From Heterodera schachtii (taxonomy: Eukaryota; Nematoda; Chromadorea; Rhabditida; Heteroderidae): a stretch of DNA of 64,000 bases. Where the stretch lies: the NCBI GenBank assembly GCA_023374025.1, contig SIJG01000072.1, positions 472,454 through 536,453 of the forward strand, written 5' to 3'. Each line of letters starts with the position of its first letter. The first letter of the stretch is position 1. Under the pieces are notes generated by a model that was not told where the DNA came from, searched no databases, and saw nothing but the letters and a program-made list of their open reading frames with translations. A program made the position numbers and the translations under genes. This document shows, piece after piece, positions 43,423 to 54,450 of this stretch.

Positions 43423-44303
43423 TAGGGTTTAGACCCCGCCCCCGTCACCCCCGCCCCCGCCGGGGGCGGGACAGGTTTTTTGGCCTCACCCCCGTCCCCG
43501 CCCCCGCGACTCTGACCCCCGCCCCCGCGACCTTCGCCCCCGCGGGGGCGCGGGGGCAAAAATACACCCTAAGATTGGCATATTCGTGGGATAAAATGCA
43601 AAAATTTATACAATTTTGAATTTTTTTAACCATCTTTGACAAATTTTTATGATATAAAGTAAATTTTGCTTTGAATTGCAATATATTTTGGTTTAGTGGT
43701 TACTGATTCACAACTAACAGCATTTTTTATTATGGGTTCAATACCGGTTGACGCTTTGTTTTTAATTTATTTTTACCTGATTAATATATGGTTTTTTTAA
43801 TTCTTATTTCTAAGATATGTTCTGATTTGGGGGCGTATTTTCACCCAAAAGAGGGAAATTTTTGGAAAATTTGGCTAATTTCTAACAAAATTCATAAAAA
43901 TTTCCCCCGGCGTCGCCTATCGGCACCACCGGCCCCCAAAAATTTCTATTTTTTTTCTTAAAAATTATCCCAAGATCGCAAATTTTGGTCATTTTTACAA
44001 AAATTTCTTAAAAAATTCGCCCAAAATCCCTAAATTTGGTAATTCTTTAGACAAAATCTGTGTAATTTATGCCAAAGGAATTGAATCGAGGCGAAACATT
44101 GACTAAAGGAATATGGAGCCAACACACCATTCATAAAAATTAATTTTTTTGTGAAATTTTTTGGAATTAATTCAAATCAAACCCCCGCCCCCGCCTCCGC
44201 GGGGGCGGAATTTTCGTGCCCCCGTCCCCGCCCCCGCGACTCTGACCCCCGCCATCCCCCGACCCTGCGAAAAGCCACCCCCGCCCACGGGGTCCGAACC
44301 CTA
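43423..44303. mobile_element. hAT-like non-autonomous element E12 (CCCCCGCC family)
   Basis: TAGGGTTTAGACCCCGCCCC mirrored by GGGTCCGAACCCTA, with a perfect 8-bp duplication GTTTTTAG at 43415-43422 and 44304-44311. Both ends are filled with CCCCCGCCCCCG-type repeats. The centre holds a tRNA-like A/B box pair (43688-43745) and the GCCTATCGG hairpin (43907-43932), plus one TACACCCTAAGATTG motif near 43562. Confidence 0.93.
43688..43745 (+). repeat. tRNA-like (SINE-type) module inside E12
   Basis: A-box-like TTGGTTTAGTGGTTA, and B-box GGGTTCAATACC 40 nt later. No tRNA fold. Confidence 0.5.
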
Positions 44304-44532
44304 GTTTTTAGCCATAATTATCAGTTGGGCTCACTTTAGGTGTTAAAAACTCCCAAATAGTTAGTCCGCAAAACCCCAAAAAGAGGTGCTAAAATTATTA
44401 CTGACACCATACATTGCTAAAAAAATTCATATCCGAATTCTTTTGACAGTTTTAATTTGTACATTAATTAGGCAGGTTAATCCTCTTCATCCCATAATAA
44501 AAATAATGTGATCGATCATTTTCTCAATACAA

Positions 44533-45871
44533 TTAATTCACTTCCGCTGAGTTTACACGCCCTTTTCGCTCAGCTGCTGGTGGAGACAGCGGCCTAAAAA
44601 TTCGGCACAATTTGAATCAATTTAAAAATCATTAACGGCCTAAAAATTCGGTACAATTTAAATCAATTAAAAAAATATTGTTTTGTGGTTGCTCACCCAA
44701 AGCATCGTTTGACATCGTCAAGTTCAAAGCATACAGTGTTCAAATGGTTCAAATTTTCGTCTTGCCAATGAACCGCCGTCGCCGTTTCTCCAATTAGGCA
44801 TCGCTTAATTACCCATCGGCTAACCCATTCATTTCCGCTTGCTTTGAACAGTGTCAGCTTTTCGTTGGTCCGTCCGTTCATCAATTCAAAAGGCACAATG
44901 GGCATTGATACACTAACAAAAAAACTTATTTCGTAGCTGGCGGAAGTGGTGGCACGGAGGAATTGCTAATTGATGGGAACACGGAAATTTGGAAAAGGCC
45001 TAAAATATGGTACACACCTCCTTGAAAATGTTGATCCATTCAATTGCTGTTGGCAAATAATAATTGAAACAGAATTGTTTCGGCCGTCCATCTTTTCTCG
45101 GAGTGTTCAACCATTTGGACAACGCTTGGCCGGCAGTTCCATTCGGCCAATCAAAATTGACGATCACACCAAGCAACAAATAATTGAAACTGATTGAATT
45201 CAACTGATAGAGATCGGTGAGCATTTTTGGCGAAGTGCGGCGAAGCAAATTGTCCAAATGATCATCATTGGTAAAGCCCAAGCGGCGAATGTTTGGCGCA
45301 AAAATGGGCCAAATTTCATAGGCAAAAACATCCCAAATTGGCTGGTCATCACGGAAGCATGAAAGATTAGGCAAACGCAAATTGATGCCTCTTTTGTCCC
45401 AAATTTGTTGATTGGAACGGAGAAAAGCGATGACGGAATGATCAATGTACCTGAAAATAGTGAAAAAGAAGTGATTATCTTCCTTTTACATTTGAATTAC
45501 TACTAATCTGATGGATTTAAAGCGGATTTTGTTAGGGCAGTGAATGGTCGGGCAATGGAAATTCAACAGAATTGGCACCAATAAGCACACACTAACTTTG
45601 GCACTTTTGCGACAATGTCCTTACGAATTGTGATTGGTCTCCAAATTGTCAGTTCGCTTTTGCCATCGAAATGCGTGTCCAACTAAAACATCGAAACGGG
45701 GCGAAATCAGTGCCAATTTGAGGCCGAGTTGACGTATGGTCAAAAAAGGGGAAAATGTTCCATCAAAACATCAGCTACAAAGCCAACTAAAAATGAGGAA
45801 CTATTTTTGTTAAATAAATTAAATGAATTTGGAATTATTAAAATTATATAATTACTTTACATTTTGTTCAT
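44533..45871 (-). pseudogene. F-box-like family copy F10, decayed exon 2
   Basis: Exons 45861-45871, 45504-45786, 45018-45450, 44697-44965 and 44533-44593. Exon 2 carries several indels (AGCTGATGTTTTGATGG for AGCGATGTTTGGATGG, and an extra T in TTTAGTTGGACACG), so the F-box-like region is destroyed. Exons 3-5 remain open (SPKMLTDLYQLNSI, GTAGQALSKWLNTP, tail PLSPPAAERKGRVNSAEVN). A 60-bp direct duplication of the intron 4 end is visible at 44583-44665. Confidence 0.83.
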
Positions 45872-47265
45872 TTTTGAGGCAATTAGTAAAATTTGTCTTA
45901 TTTCGAATGATGTCACAACAAACAGCAGAATATTGTCTCAATTCGAAAACACCAGCACAATTTTTCAGTCACGACAATGAAAAAATGAGAAAATTACCTA
46001 AATTAAAAAATAGGAAATTAAATTTTGTCTACTCATTCACTAGCAATTACGGTAATGCACGGTCGTTTAAACAAATCGAAACGAAACCGAAAACCGGCAA
46101 AAATTATTTTAATGAATTTTGATGTTTTTTTTTTTATAAGGAGATTCTGAAATTTTCTTATAAAATCTTAACCCTTTTTAATTATCTATTTTTGCCGATA
46201 GCAAATGTCAACGTTCTGTGCCCTTCCCTTTGTTCTTAAGTTTTGCCGATTTGACTGACCAAACATTCATCCAAAATTCAAAAGATAAGTGCCGCCCCCC
46301 GACCTCCTCAAATTGTTGTAATAATAATTTGTCCATTTCTTTTGCCCTAGGCAAAGTTGGGTAATTTTTTTGCAGAAAAAAACTCAAAAATCTGCGAAAA
46401 AGTATTTTCTGCCCCTCTGCTTTTGCATTCTGCGAAACTTTTATGTGATAAATGATCTCCAATGGCTTGGGAATTTATTTTTAATCTGTGACTAATACAA
46501 ACGATGTGCACTAACTAAAATTGAAATTTAAGGCAAAATTAAAATGGAATCCGTCTAATTAAAAGAAAAAGTTGGCAATTGAAAGTAGGCATTTCAAAAG
46601 CGATAATAGCATCAAATACATAAATCTCAGTGTTCAGGAGTGATTCAAAATGTTCAGATTTCTCAAATAATTAATCTTTTTTGCTGAGTTTGAGTTTGAC
46701 GTTTGACCTGTCGGCAGACAATTGCCTTAATTAACTGAATTTTTAGCCGAATTGTCCCTTTCGGTAGAGGATTGTTTATTCACTTTCTGAAAACATTAAT
46801 CCTCGGGCCCCATCTCAAGTTTGAATATTAATTATTATATGTATTCCTAAGGCATTTTTCAGAAATTTTGTAGCAAAAATGCAGTAAAAACGAAAAATAC
46901 ACCCCTAAGCATCGACCCAAAATTTCAATTACGCCCCTAAGAAACGAAAAAATTAAAAAAAAAACTATATCATAAAATTATTATTTATTTTCTTGAAAAA
47001 TTGTAATTGTGCGGGCGAAATTGGTATAAAAAAAAAACTAAGTAGCCACTTTTGGAATTTTTGTGCTTAAAGACATTTGATTTTTCCAATTTTTAACACC
47101 TATTTTCTCCATATTTTGGGCGTTTTTAGCACTTGTTTTTTTCCCGATCCCGTTTTTTAAGAATGTAATTTTTGTCAATTTTTGGCAGAATTCTTTATAT
47201 GCATATCATGCCTGTTTTTGTTATTCATACAAAAAAAATATTTAGCAAAAATTAATTTTTATTTA
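45872..47265. other. Head-to-head spacer F10/F11
   Basis: Contains the F10 upstream box (on the minus strand TTGTGACATCATTCGAAA, about 45902-45919), a dispersed duplicated segment (46162-46582), and a TACACCCCTAAGCATCG motif pair at 46897-46946. No gene is supported. Confidence 0.45.
46162..46582. repeat. Segmental duplication, copy A
   Basis: About 420 bp matching 51595-52013 at roughly 90 percent. Shared landmarks are AAATGTCAACGTTCTGTGCC, AAAAGTATTTTCTGCCCCTC and TGATAAATGATCTCCAATGG. No coding sense is evident. Both copies lie close to F-box-like genes. Confidence 0.8.
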
Positions 47266-49231
47266 ATGGCATCGCCAATTGAAAAAAGAAGACAATATTT
47301 CATTGCCTTTGGAAAACAGCAGCAATCGCCCTGTCCCTCTATGCCATCATTTGGGGGACGAAAGAAAATGAAACAAACTTTGAGGAAAATGTGAGACAAT
47401 TTGGCAATTCAATGGCATTAATGAGTATCCACAGGAAAAGAATGGCACCACTAGGCCCAAAATTCATTTTTCTAAACCTCAGAGCCCTCTGATGATATAC
47501 AGTTTAACTGTCTTTTTCACATTTTTAGCTGGGTATGCAACGATGTTTGGTTGGACATTTTTCCGTTTTTTGACCGTCCTCAACTCGGCCTCAAATTGGC
47601 ACTTCTTTCGCCACGTTTCAATTCGCTGGTGGACAAACATTTCGATTGCAAAAGGGAATTGACAATTTGGAGACACATCCTTATTGAAGAAGACATTGAT
47701 GCAGAAATGCCTGTGTTCATCAACTTTGCCAATTCTGTTGGATTTCCATTGCCCGACCATTCGCTGCCCAACAAAATTCGCTTTAAGGACCTTCGGATTG
47801 AGTAATTCCAAATTTCTTTCACAAAGCAGTCATTTAGCATCCCCACTTTCAGGTACATTGATCACTCAGTTGTCTCATTTTTCCACTCCAATAAACATAT
47901 TTGGGACAGTGGCATCAAAATGGATTTGAGCATGTGCGCGGACGGGCCTTGGGATGTTTTTGCCCATGAAATTTGGCCCATTTTTGCGTCAAATATTCGC
48001 CATCTGCAATTTCCCGATGATTATCATTTCGTCAGATTGTTTCGTCGCATTTCGCCTACAATTCTCACCGGTCTCAACATTAGTACAATCAATTCCGGTC
48101 GCTTGGCACCCAACATTTTTGGTGATAATGGGCCAATTGCAACTGCTGAGAAAGCGTTGTCCAAATGGTTGCACACTCCGACCACCGACGGGCAGCCGAA
48201 GCGATTGTTTTGGGAAGACCATTTTGGATGGAGAACAAAAGAATGGGAACCTAAGTTGAGGAAGGTCGGCACATTTATTTTGAAAAAATTTCGGGGAATA
48301 TAAGTTGAGGAAGGTCGGCACTAGGGATTAGAGCTCGGCATTTTGAAAAAAGCCTGGACCTGGATTTCCTGGACAAAAATCCAGGTCCAGGTCGAGCTCT
48401 ACTAGGGATGATATTTTTAAGCTCTACAAAACACCAAAATAGGTAGGCTTTAGGCTCTAAAAAACCCCAAAACTCGGCTCCAAAAATGAAAAATAGGCTG
48501 GGTGTAAAATGACAAAATTTATTCAAAAAGTTAAAAAATTAGGGAAAACAGTATTGAGCTAAAAAAATTTTAAAATCAAAATTCTTGTCAAGAAATTTTT
48601 GAGAAAATTTTAATTAATTCAATTGATTCTTAACAAATTTTGGACAAAACGCCAAAATAGGTTAAAAAAAAACCCTTAAAATGGTTTTTTGTCGCAAAAA
48701 ATTTGAATTTTTTTTCAGAAAGGGTGCCCACCATCTAAAGTATTACCTTCGAGTGTTTTTGGGTTAAATTTTCGTAAACTTCCTATTAAAATTTCCCGCT
48801 GCGTTTGCTTTTGATTATTTGCTCATTTCACATTTGTTTAGGAATTTCTCAGTGCCACCACCACCAATTTTTCTGTCAATTACTGTATTCGTTTTAAAAC
48901 GCAAAATCCACCGCCAATTATGCCATTTGAATTGGTGAATGAACGGACCAACGAAAAGCTGACATTAGCACAAAAAAGCAGTGCTGGAAATTGTTGGCTG
49001 CTGAAGCGATGCCCAATTAGTGAAAAGGCGGCGGATCAATGGGAAGACGAAATTTTGGACGATTTGAATGAAGTGAGCATTGATTTGAATGATCACAATT
49101 TTATTGGGTGAGCAACGACGGCATTTGCTGCTACTTTTGTCAAATCCAATGCAAATTGTGGCACTCAATTTAGGCCATTGTCTCCTCCACCAGCAGCAGC
49201 AGAAGAAGATGAAGCGGGTCAAAGCAACTGA
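47266..49231 (+). CDS. F-box-like family protein F11, intact, long basic first exon
   Basis: Exons 47266-47390, 47529-47801, 47853-48264, 48842-49107 and 49174-49231, all in phase, 377 residues. Exon 1 is 125 bp and encodes MASPIEKRRQYFIAFGKQQQ, ending FGGRKKMKQTLRK, unlike the minimal MNRR exon of most copies. F14 has a matching long exon. F-box-like WVCNDVWLDIFPFFDRPQLG and LALLSPRFNSLVDKHF, then SPTILTGLNISTI, TAEKALSKWLHTP, WLLKRCPI and the acidic tail PLSPPPAAAEEDEAGQSN. Intron 3 is swollen to 577 bp by nested elements (48321-48409 and beyond) and contains a 20-bp direct repeat TAAGTTGAGGAAGGTCGGCA (48252, 48301) that overlaps the donor. Confidence 0.85.
48329..48401. mobile_element. hAT-like 73-bp element E13, nested
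   Basis: TAGAGCTCG at both ends in mirror image, with an interior palindrome around CCTGGACCTGG. A perfect 8-bp duplication CTAGGGAT lies at 48321-48328 and 48402-48409. The duplicated target is itself the TAGGGAT terminus of another element, whose body (TATTTTTAAGCTCTACAAAA) continues to the right. E13 therefore landed in the end of an older element. Confidence 0.9.
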
Positions 49232-49489
49232 AAGGTCGGCGGGAGACAACGACACGACCAACCCGAAAGACATACACATCATATGATTCCCTTAGGATAT
49301 TCTCTAGTAGCCTATAAAATTTCAAAAAATTTAGTTATTAAATTTCTAAAATGATGTCCAAAAAGGTTCAAAAAACAGAAAATATTTACTTAACGCTTTT
49401 GAATGCAAAATTTTATTCTTTTGAGTTATGTAGCTAATGAATATTTTTAATTGTTAAAACCACCGAAAACAAATTTTTTATGTTATTAA

Positions 49490-50125
49490 TAGGGATCATT
49501 TTTTTATGTAAATACATGTTTTTTTCCTGGATTCTCCGTGCTCTAAATAGTAGGAAAAACACTTTCTTTTTTGTGTTTGCGAACAAAAGTTGGGACTTTT
49601 ATTTACATATTTTTACATATTTTGGGATTTTTCTACATATTACATATGTACATATTTTTATACATATTTTGGACTTTTTCGCATTTTTTCGTACATATTT
49701 TGCATTTTTTGAGAATTTTTAGGGAATTTTTTTATAAATACCCTCAAAAATATCCAAAATTTCGCAATTTTTTTCAAAAATTTTGAGAATTTATAGAAAT
49801 TTTCTGCGAAAAGCAAAAAAATTTTTTTGAAAATGTGCCCCAAAAAATAGTTTTTTTTTTTCAAAAATGGAATACCAAAAATTAATTTTTAAATTACTAA
49901 AAGATAATTTTAAGCCTATTTAGGTCATTTTTATGGCAATTTGTGCCTATTTCACCCTTTAGAAAGAATTTTTTTCCCAAAAAATCACCATTTAAAAAAT
50001 TTTATTTACATATTTTAGTACATATTTCTGGATTTTTGTACATATTTCATACATATTTCAGTGTTTTTTATACATATTTTATTTACATATTTCGCGATTT
50101 TTCTTACATAAATAAATGATCCCTA
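49490..50125. mobile_element. hAT-like non-autonomous element E16
   Basis: TAGGGATCATTTTTTTATGT mirrored by ACATAAATAAATGATCCCTA, with a perfect 8-bp duplication GTTATTAA at 49482-49489 and 50126-50133. The interior is TACATATTTT words. It lies in the 3' flank of F11, before the conserved GAGAAATGTCCGATC motif near 50190. Confidence 0.93.
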
Positions 50126-50490
50126 GTTATTAAAAATATTAAAAGCATCAAGCCGCCTAAACTGTTGATTTTCCAAAATTCCCTTAAGTCATGAGAAATG
50201 TCCGATCATTTTGAACACACAACTGGTGGATGGGAATTGATTTTTGTTCTCTCTTTTTTTGAATCAACTTAAATAATTATTTTGTCGATTTTTTTCCTTT
50301 GGTTTGCGAATTTTCATTCGAAATTCAACATAAATTTTCTAAAAATATTATTATTTGTTCGGATAAACAGAAGTTTGCATCTGTTATATTTTTGTTGACA
50401 TTCTTAAATTTATCGAATTTTTAATCGAAATTTGGCGAAAATTTCAAAACAAAAAATTTTATTTTTCAATACAGCATTTATTCAAATAAA

Positions 50491-50762
50491 TCTGGTCTAG
50501 TGGCTAAACCTTCTGATTCTCATTATTTTTCTCTTGGGGTCAATCCCCCAACTGAACAAAAAATATTTTATATTTTCTTTACATTATTTCTATTTAAATT
50601 AAATCAATAAAAAAATATTCCAACTGTTATTTTTTTTTTTAATTTTTAAACAGCCTAAAAACACAAAATTAACAAAATATTCGGTCATTTTTTGACAAAT
50701 TCTGTTAACAAATCCCACTCAAAATTTCAAATTTTTCCGGCGGCGCATATCGACACCGCCGG
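50491..50762 (+). repeat. tRNA-like module followed by the GCCTATCGG-type hairpin
   Basis: A-box-like TCTGGTCTAGTGGCTAA near 50491 and B-box GGGGTCAATCCCC about 50537-50549. Some 190 bp further on, the TTCTGTTAACAAATC flank and a hairpin at 50737-50762 (GGCGGCG, CGCATATCGACA, CCGCC). The order and spacing are like those in E12, suggesting a single SINE-like unit. Confidence 0.55.
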
Positions 50763-51082
50763 ACTAGGCAGTTTTAACAAGATTGGTACTATTTAAACCC
50801 AATAAATTCAGAAAATGAGATTGTTTTGTCTAAATTCTAAAACCTGTTGCGCAGATTTTTATAATGAGGATTTTCCCGTGGATAAAATGTGTATCTCGCG
50901 GAACTTTTTAGAACTAAAAAAATTATCTCTAGCATATTTTGCCATTTTTTATATCTCCAATTCATTAACATACACATATTTACGACTTTTATTCATAAAA
51001 TACATTATTAGCACTGATGAATTATGACCAATCATTTCTCAATTAATTAATTCATTCATTTCATCTGCTGATTGATCAGTGA

Positions 51083-51230
51083 TCACTGTTGTTGTTCTGG
51101 CGGAGACAATGGCCTAAATTAAGCGCAATTTGAATTTTTTAAACAAAACAAAAATGCTTTTTTATTGCTTACCCAATGCAAATGACGTACGACAAATTAA
51201 TGATGACATTGTTCAAAATGTCCCAATTTT
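51083..51230 (-). pseudogene. F-box-like family 3' fragment F12
   Basis: Exon 5 (51083-51113, PLSPPEQQQ) and the end of exon 4 (51173-about 51230, NWDILNNVIINLS) with a normal GTAAGC donor. Everything 5' of this is replaced by unrelated AT-rich DNA. The conserved 3' UTR motif survives (51030-51045). Confidence 0.75.
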
Positions 51231-51520
51231 TATCAAAAAAGGTACTTGTCAATTATATGCGTCCAGTTTTCAAAAAAAAATTTCTAAGAATAATCCGATT
51301 TAGGCATTTGTTTTGATCCAATTCGAAGCCCGAACCCGAATTCAAACAAAAAGTCATAATTCATTTTAAATAAAATTCAAATTTTATACACATATTTCAA
51401 AGATTTTTAAGATGTAAAATTGGCTATAATATTTCAATTTTATAAAAACAAATTTAAAAAACTAATATTGTATCATACCTTAACAAGATTTCATTGTCAC
51501 TTTCCACCGTCACGGCCAGC

Positions 51521-51551
51521 CTTTCGGCGCGCTCGTTTCGGCGCCAGCTCG
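51521..51551. repeat. TTTCGGCGCC short repeat, copy 2
   Basis: Two units (CTTTCGGCGC, GTTTCGGCGCC). See 14061-14089 and 54581-54628. Confidence 0.5.
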
Positions 51552-51594
51552 TTTTTCCATGATAGCTTTTTTCTTTGGCAATCACTTAATTAAG

Positions 51595-52013
51595 AAAGAT
51601 TTTAACCTTTTTTTTTTAATTATCAATTTTTTGTTGGCAGCAAATGTCAACGTTCTGTGCCCTTCCCTTTGTTCATCAACCGATTTGACTGACCAAACAA
51701 TCACTCAAATTCAAAAGATAAATGCCCCCCCCCTCCTCAAATTGTTGTACAATAATTTGTACATTTCTTTTGCCTTAGGCAAAGTTAGGTAATTTTTTAT
51801 TGCAAAAAAATCGTCTCAAAATATGCGAAAAAGTATTTTCTGCCCCTCTGCTTTTGCATTCTGCGAAACTTTTATGTGATAAATGATCTCCAATGGCTTG
51901 GGAATTTATTTTTAATCTGTGACTAATACAAACGATGTGCACTAACTAAAATTGAAATTTAAGACATAATTCAAATGGAATCCGTCAAATTTAAAGAAAA
52001 AGTTGGCAAGTGA
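51595..52013. repeat. Segmental duplication, copy B
   Basis: Direct-orientation partner of 46162-46582, with small indels including a shorter C run near 51726. Confidence 0.8.
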
Positions 52014-52279
52014 AAGGATGAGAATTATTAATTTTTATGTAAGAACTCTCCCACATTATTAACACTTCTTTCAAAAGAAATCTTCTGAGTTTTTTACAAA
52101 AAATTAAAGGAAATGCCAAATTTAAGACCGAGTTGAGCATGGCATCCAAATTTTGGTTCATTCTCCTTTTTAAAGCATAAAACCAAAATGGACAAAAGTA
52201 ATCATTTCAAAGATAAAAGAACATTAAACCAATTCCATCCATCTGTGATTTAAAAAGATCAATCATTTCTCGAATAATT

Positions 52280-52516
52280 CACTTCTTTTCCGCTGATCAA
52301 TGAACAGCCCGTGGCTCAGAAGACCTAAGGGAATTTTGGAAAATTTGAAATTCAGGAACAGGAAATTTGGAAACTGGACCAGGACCAGGGATGTAAGAAA
52401 TTCTGACTCCCGAACTTAATGAATGATCCCGGGAAAACCCGGACCCAGGCAGGGGGCTCGGCTTCCCGACCTTTTCCTCGCATTGTCCCACTTCTTCCGA
52501 TGGTGGAGACAATGGC
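52280..52516 (-). pseudogene. F-box-like family last-exon fragment F13
   Basis: Exon 5 start PLSPPSEEVGQCEEKVG at 52516 downward, after a normal TTAG acceptor. It is then disrupted by a GGTCCGGG/CCCGGG-rich insertion. Family-like 3' sequence (AGATCAATCATTTCTCG) resumes near 52257. No exon 4 is seen upstream. Confidence 0.6.
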
Positions 52517-52560
52517 CTAATTAAAGGAAACATTTTGAATTTGATGAAACAATTTAACAA

Positions 52561-52691
52561 TATTTTCTCTTTTTATCCCGCCGTCCCCACTAATCCCGCC
52601 GTCCCCAATTATCCCCCCGTGTCTAATTATCCCCCCCCCCCTTTCTGAGGAGGTTGAAAAATAATCCCCGGGGGGATAAAAAGAGAAAATA
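52561..52691. repeat. C/G-run palindrome, relative of 24311-24527
   Basis: TATTTTCTCTTTTTATCCC at the left is mirrored by GGGGATAAAAAGAGAAAATA at the right, with ATCCCGCCGTCCCC repeats inside. Confidence 0.65.
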
Positions 52692-52934
52692 AGTTATATG
52701 TAGCACCCATTTCCCTGACCCATTTTCGATCAATATTATTAATTTTTCGCCTTGTCCTTTTATTTGTTTGAGTAAATATAACCATGTCGGCGTAACACCG
52801 GCCCAGCAGATCCCGGCAATTTCAAAATTCTTGGCAGTTCGAGAAATTATACACTCACTTTGAAAAATTTATACCCATATTTCGCGATTTTTTGTCTTTA
52901 TATTATTTTCTGTTTGGATAGAAATCATATTTCA

Positions 52935-54345
52935 ATGGCACCGCCGGCCGAAAAAAAGAAAAAACTTTCATCATCCATCGTTGAAAATCAACAGCAATCG
53001 TCGGGTTCAATTGTGACAGCATTTGGAGGACAGAAGAAGAAAATGAATAATCGAACTTTGAGGAAAATGTGAGCCAAATTTTTGCATTTGTACTGTTAAA
53101 TTAATGTACATAATTTTAGCTGGATTTGCAGCGATGTTTGGATGGACATTCTCCCATTTTTTGGCCATGCCCAACTCGGCCTCAAATTGGCACTTCTTTC
53201 GCCCCGTTTCGATGTTTTAGTGGACAAACATTTTGACTGGAAAAAAGCGAATTGACAATTTGGAGAAAAATCATAATTCACAAAGACCGCTTCACAGCTG
53301 TGCGAAGCTTATCTATGTCTATCGCTGGTGTCAATTATGCTGTGCCATTTCCTTTGCGCAAAAATTCGCTGCCCAACAAAATTTGCTTTAAGGACATTTT
53401 GCTTTAGTAATCCTACATAATATAAAAAAACCATTTATACATTTTTTGTCATTTTTCAGCTACATTGACCATACCATCCTCGCTTTTCTTCGTGCCAATC
53501 AGCAATTTTTTGGCAAAGGCACCCATTTGGTTTTGTGTGTTCCATCTTTTATCAACATTGATGACCCGCTAATTTGGGATGATTTTGTTCGTCAATTTTG
53601 GCCCATTTTTGCGCCAAATATTCGCCAGTTGGGCACTTTCTCTGACTTTCTTTTGGAAAATTTGCGTCGCTGCATTTCGCCGACATGTTCTCACGGATCA
53701 TGACATTAGTGCCATCTTTTCCAGTTCTCTGTTGCCCGATCCAATTGCTGATGATGGACCAAATGCAACTGCTGGCCAAGTGTTGTCCAAATGGTTGCAC
53801 ACTCCGAGCAAAGATGGCCAGCCGAAGCGACTGAGTTGCCATAAATATGTGTATCCACCAAATGACGAGTGGTTCAACAATTTCAAAGAGGTGTGGCCAT
53901 ATTTTCATTAAGCAACTGATTTTAATTGCCTTAAATTTTCATTTTACATTGTTTAGAAATTTCTCAATGCCACCACTTCTGTCCACTACAAAATTCAATT
54001 TATTGTTCGTCCACCGTCAACGCAAATTGTGCCTTTTGAATTGGTGAACGGACGAACCAACGAAAAGCTGACATTGACCAATGCAAGCGAAGATAAATGG
54101 ATTCAGCGATGGATAATGAAACGATGCCAAAATGGGGAGACGGCGGCGGTTCGATGGGAGTGGGATTACGAAATTTTGGGCGATTTGAACAGAGTCTTCA
54201 TTAGTGTGGATGGTGTCAAGTGCATTGGGTGAGCAATAGAAAAGCATTTGATTTTGTTTAATAAGTCAAATTACGCTTAATTTAGGTATTGTCTCCGTAA
54301 GGAGAGAAGCTGGACAAAGCATGGAAATGGGGGGAGCCTTCTGAC
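52935..54345 (+). pseudogene. F-box-like family copy F14, frameshifted, long basic first exon
   Basis: Exons 52935-53068, 53120-53406, 53460-53890 and 53957-54228, and a last exon from about 54287. Exon 1 encodes MAPPAEKKKKLSSSIVENQQ and ends FGGQKKKMNNRTLRK, the partner of the F11 first exon. Exon 2 has two extra A residues (GACTGGAAAAAAGCGAATTG), and exon 3 has one extra base (CCGACATGTTCTCACGG for ACAATTCTCAC). Exon 4 is open (FELVNGRTNEKLTL, WIMKRCQNGETAAVRW). The tail is also out of frame (GTATTGTCTCCG). Three independent lesions make a pseudogene likely. Confidence 0.83.
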
Positions 54346-54450
54346 AATGAGTGACGGTCAAAAGAACAAAAACAGTGATCAGCTGCTGAAATGGACTAAT
54401 TGGGAAATGGTCGATCATAATTTATCAATGATAAAACGTAATTTATGAAA

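Noticed and set aside
43362..44339. Proline/alanine-rich ORFs
   Set aside because: They are produced by CCCCCGCCCC repeats at the ends of E12.
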